A stretch of DNA of 64,000 nt from Tupaia tana (Eukaryota > Chordata > Mammalia > Scandentia > Tupaiidae): the NCBI GenBank assembly GCA_026018925.1, contig JAKSZU010000029.1, forward strand, positions 15,241,778 to 15,305,777, read 5' to 3'. Shown here piece by piece: positions 59,101-64,000 of this stretch. Within the stretch, counting starts at the first letter, position 1. Every line of letters begins with the position of its first letter. The translations under genes and the position numbers were made by a program. Under the pieces are notes generated by a model. The model saw only the letters and a list, made by a program, of their open reading frames with translations, was not told the origin of the DNA and made no database searches.

Positions 59101-60854
59101 GCCAGCAGGCAACAGCATCCCCTGCAAGCCTCTGGCCAGTAAGGGATACTGAGGGAGGGTCACCTCTGACCCCCACCCCACTTCCAGACCCCCAGGCCCC
59201 AGACTCCACCTTCTAGGTAGGTAGCCAAGATCTCCTTCAGGCGGTTTTTTTTTGTTTTTTTGTTTTTTTTTTCTTTTCTCTTGACACCCCCTGCATTCTC
59301 TTGTTAACACCTAGCCCTCCTTCTCCCCCCAGACCTTCCTGGACTGCCAGCAGGCAACAGCGTCCCCTGCAAGCCTCTGGCCAGCAAGGGATACTTAGGG
59401 AGGGTCACCTCTGACCCCCACCCCACTTCCAGACCCCCAGGCCCCAGACTCCACCTTCTAGGTAGGTAGCCAGGATCTCCTTCAGGCGGTTTTTATTTGT
59501 TTTTTTTTGTTTTTTTTTTTCTTTTCTCTTGACCCCCCTGCATTCTCTTGTTAACACCTAGCCCTCCTTCTCCCCCCAGACTTTCCTGGACTGCCAGCAG
59601 GCAACAGCGTCCCCTGCAAGCCTCTGGCCAGCAAGGGATACTGAGGGAGGGTCACCTCTGACCCACACCCCACTTCCAGACCCCCAGGCCCCAGACTCCA
59701 CCTTCTAGGTAGGTAGCCAGGATCTCCTTCAGGCGGATTTTTTTTGTTTTTTTGTTTTTTTTTTTTCTTTTCTCTTGACCCCCCCTGCATTCTCTTGTTA
59801 ACACCTAGCCCTCCTTCTCCCCCCAGACCTTCCTGGACTGCCAGCAGGCAACAGCGTCCCCTGCAAGCCTCTGGCCAGCAAGGGATACTGAGGGAGGGTC
59901 ACCTCTGACCTCCACCCCACTTCCAGACCCCCAGGCCCCAGACTCCACCTTCTAGGTAGGTAGCCAGGATCTCCTTCAGGCGGTTTTTTTTTGTTTTTTT
60001 TGTTTTTTTTTTCTTTTCTCTTGACCCCCCCTGCATTCTCTTGTTAACACCTAGCCCTCCTTCTCCCCCCAGACCTTCCTGGACTGCCAGCAGGCAACAG
60101 CGTCCCCTGCAAGCCTCTGGCCAGCAAGGGATAGTGAGGGAGGGTCACCTCTGACCCCCACCCCACTTCCAGACCCCCAGGTCCCAGACTCCATCTTCTA
60201 GGTAGGTAGCCAGGATCTTCTTCAGGCGTTTTTTTTTTGTTTTTTTTGTTTTTTTTTCTTTTCTCTTGACCCCCCCTGCATTCTCTTGTTAACACCTAGC
60301 CCTCCTTCTCCCCCCAGACCTTCCTGGACTGCCAGCAGGCAACAGCGTCCCCTGCAAGCCTCTGGCCAGCAAGGGATACTGAGGGAGGGTCACCTCTGAC
60401 CCCCACCCCACTTCCCGACCCCCAGGCCCCAGACTCCACCTTCTAGGTAGGTAGCCAGGATCTCCTTCAGGCGGTTTTTTTTTGTTTTTTTTTTTCTTTT
60501 CTTTTCTTTTGACCCCCCCTGCATTCTCTTGTTAACACCTAGCCCTCCTTCTCCCCCCAGACCTTCCTGGACTGCCAGCAGGCAACAGCATCCCCTGCAA
60601 GCCTCTGGCCAGCAAGGGATACTGAGGGAGGGTCACCTCTGACCCCCACCCCACTTCCAGACCCCCAGGCCCCAGACTCCACCTTCTAGGTAGGTAGCCA
60701 GGATCTCCTTCAGGCGGTTTTTTTTGTTTTTTTGTTTTTTTTTTTCTTTTCTCTTGACCCCCCCCTGCATTCTCTTGTTAACACCGAGCCCTCCTTCTCC
60801 CCCCAGACCTTCCTGGACTGCCAGCAGGCAACAGCGTCCCCTGCAAGCCTCTGG
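56166..60854 (+). repeat. 129-bp tandem array with intron-like linkers (probable L1 5' UTR monomers)
   Basis: There are 26 complete core units of exactly 129 bp, starting at 56166, 56295, 56424, 56553, 56682, 56811, 56940, 57069, 57198, 57444, 57691, 57940, 58069, 58198, 58327, 58456, 58585, 58714, 58843, 59087, 59332, 59579, 59826, 60072, 60317 and 60560. A 49-bp partial unit (60806-60854) is fused to the L1 5' UTR. Linkers of 114-120 bp follow units 9, 10, 11 and 19-26. Each linker begins GTAGGTAGCC, has T-rich runs, CTTGTTAACACC, then CCCTCCTTCTCCCCCCAG. Junctions without a linker read CTTCTAGACCTTCC, the exact sequence left if the linker is removed at GT and AG. Core units are GC-rich but CpG-poor. 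Antisense open frames arise only because 129 is divisible by 3. Confidence 0.9.
57328..57444 (+). other. Intron-like linker 1 (representative)
   Basis: 117 bp, flanked by CTTCTAG and AACTTCC. Donor-like AG/GTAGGT; branch-like TTAAC near 57416-57420, about 25 nt before the acceptor; pyrimidine tract CCCTCCTTCTCCCCCCAG. The other linkers are 57574-57691 (terminal AG changed to CG), 57821-57940, 58973-59087, 59217-59332, 59462-59579, 59709-59826, 59956-60072, 60202-60317, 60447-60560 and 60690-60806. That these are spliced is inference. Confidence 0.6.
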
Positions 60855-61231
60855 CGAAATCGCGCGGCGCGCTAGTGCGCGGCGTGCGACTTTTTCTTCA
60901 GTTTTCTGTGTTGTCTTTCCTTTCATTGCCTATTGTCCTCTCCTCCTTATTTTTTAGCGTGCCAGACAGACTAGACAGGTCTAGAATCATATATCTGAAA
61001 TTTCCTAGGAAGGTAAGTGTCTTTGGATCCTCCCTAGTACTGATCCCCTTTGAAAAAAGGAGATTCTGCTTGTTAGACACTTCGGTAGAGTTCCCCGCCA
61101 GAAAACACATTGGTAAAAGCAACAGAAGAGAGACTTCAACAAACAGCTATTCCCATCAAAAAGGAAAGACTCTTACTTCTCATGGGACAAAAGTTCTCCC
61201 AAGAAGTCTTTAAAAGGGAAGTAATCCTCCA
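60855..61231 (+). promoter_or_regulatory. Unique L1 5' UTR between array and ORF1
   Basis: Opens with a short CpG-dense, partly palindromic block (60855-60890, with CGCGCGGCGCGC and GTGCGCGGCG), then T-rich sequence. A strong donor-like AAG/GTAAGT lies at 61012/61013. The segment just before ORF1 (AAAGGAAAGACTC, CTCCAATGG) is shared with the L1 at 38975-43740, whereas the array is not. A promoter role is inferred from position. Confidence 0.6.
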
Positions 61232-62192
61232 ATGGCTAAAGGTAGAAAAAGAGCCTCAGGTCTGAATAAACAAGAAAATATGTCTCCAACAAAGGAAAAT
61301 GCCCCTCCATGTATCGTAAATATGGAGGACGTTACCAAAATGACAGACACAGAATTCCGAACATTCATGGTGACCAAATTCTGTGAATTGGAAAAAAAAA
61401 AGAGACAACGAACTACAGGAAATTAGGAAGTCCTTCCAGGATATGAAAGAAGAAATGGATACTCTGAGAAAGAATCAGGTGGAACTATTAGAGATAAAGT
61501 CTATAATACAAGAAATCAAAAACTCTCTGGAAAGTATTAAGAGCCGATTAGACCATGCTGAAGATCGAATCTCTGATGTAGAAGATAAAACCTCTGATCT
61601 AGAAAAAAACTACAAAAAGATCGAGAAAATAACTAAAAAACATGAGGATAATATACGAGAAATTCTAGACTCTATTAGACGCCCAAACATCAAGATAATC
61701 GGCATCCTAGAAGGTGAAGAAACTAATAGCGGAATGGAAAATCTATTCCATGACATCTTGGAAGAAAATTTCCCAAGCCTAGAGAGGCACCGAACCATCC
61801 GGACCCAAGAAATACAAAGGACCCCAAATAGAATCAACCCCAGAAGATCTTCCCCAAGGCACATCTTAGCCAGGCTGTCTAACGTCACAGAAAAAGACAT
61901 GATACTAAAACTGGCAAGAGAGAAACGAGAAATAACTTACAAAGGCCATCCCATAAGACTAACACCAGACCTCTCATCAGAAACAATGCAAGCAAGAAAA
62001 GAATGGGAAGACATACTGAAAGTGTTAAGAGAGAAACAATTTCAGCCAAGACTATTATACCCTGCAAGATTATCCTTTATTTGGGAAAAAAAGATTAAAA
62101 TCTTCTCAGACAAACGAAACCTGAAAGAATTTGCCAACACCAGACCAGCTCTTCAAGAAATCCTGAAGAAAGTACTGTTCCAGGAAAACTAA
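61232..62192 (+). pseudogene. L1 ORF1 with one frameshift
   Basis: ORF1 encodes the trimeric RNA-binding chaperone of the L1 particle. N-terminal part: MAKGRKRASGLNKQENM, open to 61426. A run of ten A at about 61390-61400 shifts the frame; the second frame (61383-62192) holds the coiled coil (SIKSRLDHAEDRISDVEDKTSDLEK), the RRM (RPNIKIIGILEGEE), and the C-terminal domain (HILARLSNVTEKDMILKLAREK; YPARLSFIWEKKIKIF), ending at TAA 62190-62192. Total length is normal for mammalian ORF1. The single defect lies in a homopolymer, so sequencing error is possible. Confidence 0.92.
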
Positions 62193-62236
62193 AGACGCAA
62201 CAGCCAGAAACAAAGAAATAACAGGCAACTAAGACA

Positions 62237-64000
62237 ATGGCTAACTTAAATGTCGGTACAGACCCTATAACATCGATAATAACATTGAATGTTAATGGGT
62301 TAAATTCTCCAATCAAGAGACACAGACTGGCTGAATGGATAAAAAAACAGAAACCCTCTATCTGTTGCCTACAAGAAACCCACCTCATGGAAAAAGACAT
62401 ACATAGACTGAAAGTGAAGGGTTGGAAAAAGGTTTTCCATGCAGTTGGGAACCAAAAAAGAGCTGGAGTTGCGATACTAATTTCTGACAAAATAGGCTTT
62501 AAAACAAAAAGTGTCCGAAGAGACAAAGAAGGGCACTATATCATAGTAAAAGGCTCTATAGATCGAGAAGATATAACGCTTATTAATATCTATGCTCCTA
62601 ACACAGGAGCACCCAAATATGTGAAGGAAAGATTGTTAGATCTGAAAGGGGAGATAGACTGCAACACACTAATTGTTGGAGATCTCAACACCGCATTATC
62701 CCCTCTGGACAGATCATCTAGGCAAAAAATAGGTAGAGAGATCAAGGACCTAAGTGATACCATAAATCAATTGGACTTAACAGACATCTATAGAACTTTC
62801 CACCCAAAAACCACAAGATATAGTTTTTTTGTCACCCCGACATGGAACTTTCTCGAAGATTGACCACATCATAGGACACAGAGCAAGCCTCTGCAGATTC
62901 AGAGGCATAGAAACTATTTCCAGCATCTTCTCTGACCATGATGGAATTAAACTCGAGTTTAATTTCAAGAGAAATCCTCAAAAATACCTAAAAACATGGA
63001 AACTAAATAACCTACTCCTGAATGACTCCACTATTACCGAAGAAATAAAGTCCGAAATCAAAAGATTCATGGAAGCCAAAGACAATGAAGATACAAGTTT
63101 CCATAATCTTTGGGACACTGCCAAAGCAGTCATAAGAGGGAAGTTCATAGCAGTTAGTGCACATAAGAGGAAGACAGAGAAAAGGCTAACGGATCACCTA
63201 ACATCAAGCCTTAGAGAATTGGAAAAGCAACAGCAAAAAAATCCAAAAAATTACAGGAGAAAGGAAATAATAAAGATCTGAGCAGAAATAAATGAAATAG
63301 AAAATAAACGTACTATACAGAAAGTAAGTGAAAGCAAAAGCTGGTTCTTTGAAAGGATAAACAAAATTGATACCCCACTAGCGAGACTTATTAAGAAGAA
63401 GAGAGAAAGGAACCAGGTGAATCAAATCTGCAATGAGGCTGGTAACATAACAACAGACATAGTAGAAATTCAAAACATCATTAGAGGATACTTTGAACAT
63501 CTATACGCTAAGAAACAAGATAATCTGGATGAGATGGACAAATTCCTGGACAAATATAATCTACCAAGAATGAGCCAGGAAGAAATAGAAAGTCTGAATA
63601 GGCCCATAACAAGCCAGGAGATTGAATCAGTAATAAGTAACCTCCCAACAAAGAAAAGCCCTGGCCCCGATGGATTCACCTCTGAATTCTACAAAACTTT
63701 CAAAGAAGAGTTAACTCCCATTCTGCTCAAATTATTTCTAAAGATCCAAAAGGGTGAATCTCTCCCTAATTCATTCTATGAAGCCTCTGTCACCCTCATC
63801 CTCAAAACAGATAAGGACAGGACAAGGAAGGAAAACTACAGACCAATATCTCTGATGAACATAGACTCAAAGATTCTCAACAAGATACTAGCAAATCGTA
63901 TTCAACAACTTATACAGAAGATCATACACCATGATCAGGTAGGCTTTATTCCAGGAATGCAAGGTTGGTTCAACATACGCAAAACCATAAATGTAATACA
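62237..64000 (+). pseudogene. L1 ORF2, 5' part, with frameshift and stop
   Basis: ORF2 encodes endonuclease and reverse transcriptase. MANLNVGTDP leads into the endonuclease (ITLNVNGLNSPIKRHRLAEW with catalytic Asn; CCLQETHL with catalytic Glu; [30 protein letters not shown] with the Asp-His pair). A T7 run at about 62825 shifts the frame into 62829-63281. A TGA at 63279-63281 replaces a Gln codon used in the other L1 copies (KIQAEI). Beyond it the frame continues through the RT-proximal region ([20 protein letters not shown] near 63660-63720; [12 protein letters not shown] near 63830) to the window edge. ORF1 and ORF2 are 44 bp apart, the usual L1 arrangement. Confidence 0.93.

Larger units (their letters stand above)
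56160..64000 (+). mobile_element. Young L1 with monomeric 5' region, runs off the window
   Basis: From left to right: tandem array (56166-60854), unique 5' UTR (60855-61231), ORF1 (61232-62192), spacer, and ORF2 from 62237 to the window edge. The left junction follows AAAAATTAAGTGAA in copy B of the duplication; copy A continues without the element after the same CTTAAAAATTAA, so array and L1 appear to have arrived together. ORF2 is more intact than in other copies here, implying recent insertion. The 3' end and target duplication lie outside the window. Confidence 0.8.

Noticed and set aside
56069-59310. Long minus-strand open frames (up to 379 codons) with a perfect 43-residue repeat in the array
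   Set aside because: They follow from the 129-bp unit being a multiple of three with no stop in one antisense frame. The frames run through unit copies, end in the linkers, and have no start context or known domain. The strand is opposite to the L1.
56166-60854. CRISPR-like array (repeats with spacers)
   Set aside because: The 129-bp units are too long, the linkers are nearly identical to one another rather than unique, and the host is a mammal.

Overview
The window is vertebrate nuclear DNA from a placental mammal. It carries several generations of LINE-1 (L1), about thirty copies of one tRNA-derived SINE family, old mammal-wide repeats (MIR, MER5-type hAT, Tigger-type, HAL1) and class II olfactory receptors of the OR7 type. 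I see no bacterial or phage features. The SINE has a tRNA head of about 75 bp, a tRNA-unrelated body and an A tail, about 260 bp in all. It is not Alu, B1/B2, Carnivora CAN or a ruminant SINE that I recognise, so I leave the species open.

Layout. (1) 1-11.3 kb: an inverted duplication. Its arms (1-2165 and 9917-11320) each carry a processed pseudogene of PPP1R14B. Three L1 fragments, a solo LTR and several SINEs lie between the arms. (2) 11.3-16.4 kb: mostly unassigned sequence with SINEs. (3) 16.4-24 kb: an L1 fused at its 5' end to a U6 snRNA copy, a HAL1 fragment, and a 5'-truncated L1 in the opposite orientation. (4) 24-35.7 kb and 45.8-56.2 kb: two copies of a direct segmental duplication offset by about 21 kb. 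Copy A has the only intact host gene in the window, an OR7-like receptor (30087-31025, minus). In copy B the same gene is broken (51775-52741). A second, older OR relic lies at the left edge of both copies. Several transposons are present in only one copy and so post-date the duplication. (5) 36-45 kb: L1 fragments, including a long minus-strand L1 (38975-43740). (6) 56.16-64 kb: a young plus-strand L1 that runs off the right edge.

The most unusual object is the 4.7-kb tandem array at 56166-60854, directly upstream of the young L1's 5' UTR and probably part of it. It has 26 full 129-bp core units and one partial unit. Eleven of the 26 junctions between units contain a 114-120 bp linker that looks like a spliceosomal intron: GTAGGT donor, TTAAC branch-like motif, pyrimidine tract, CAG acceptor. 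The other 15 junctions have exactly the sequence that removal of that linker would give. This suggests a monomeric L1 promoter whose repeat units are alternately intron-containing and spliced, with the spliced state fixed by retrotransposition. An older L1 here (5' end at about 6.0-6.5 kb, minus strand) has an unrelated ~120-bp monomer array in the same position, which suggests repeated turnover of monomeric promoters in this lineage.

All assignments are by eye and memory of families. Repeat boundaries are approximate (about 10-30 bp) unless target-site duplications are given.
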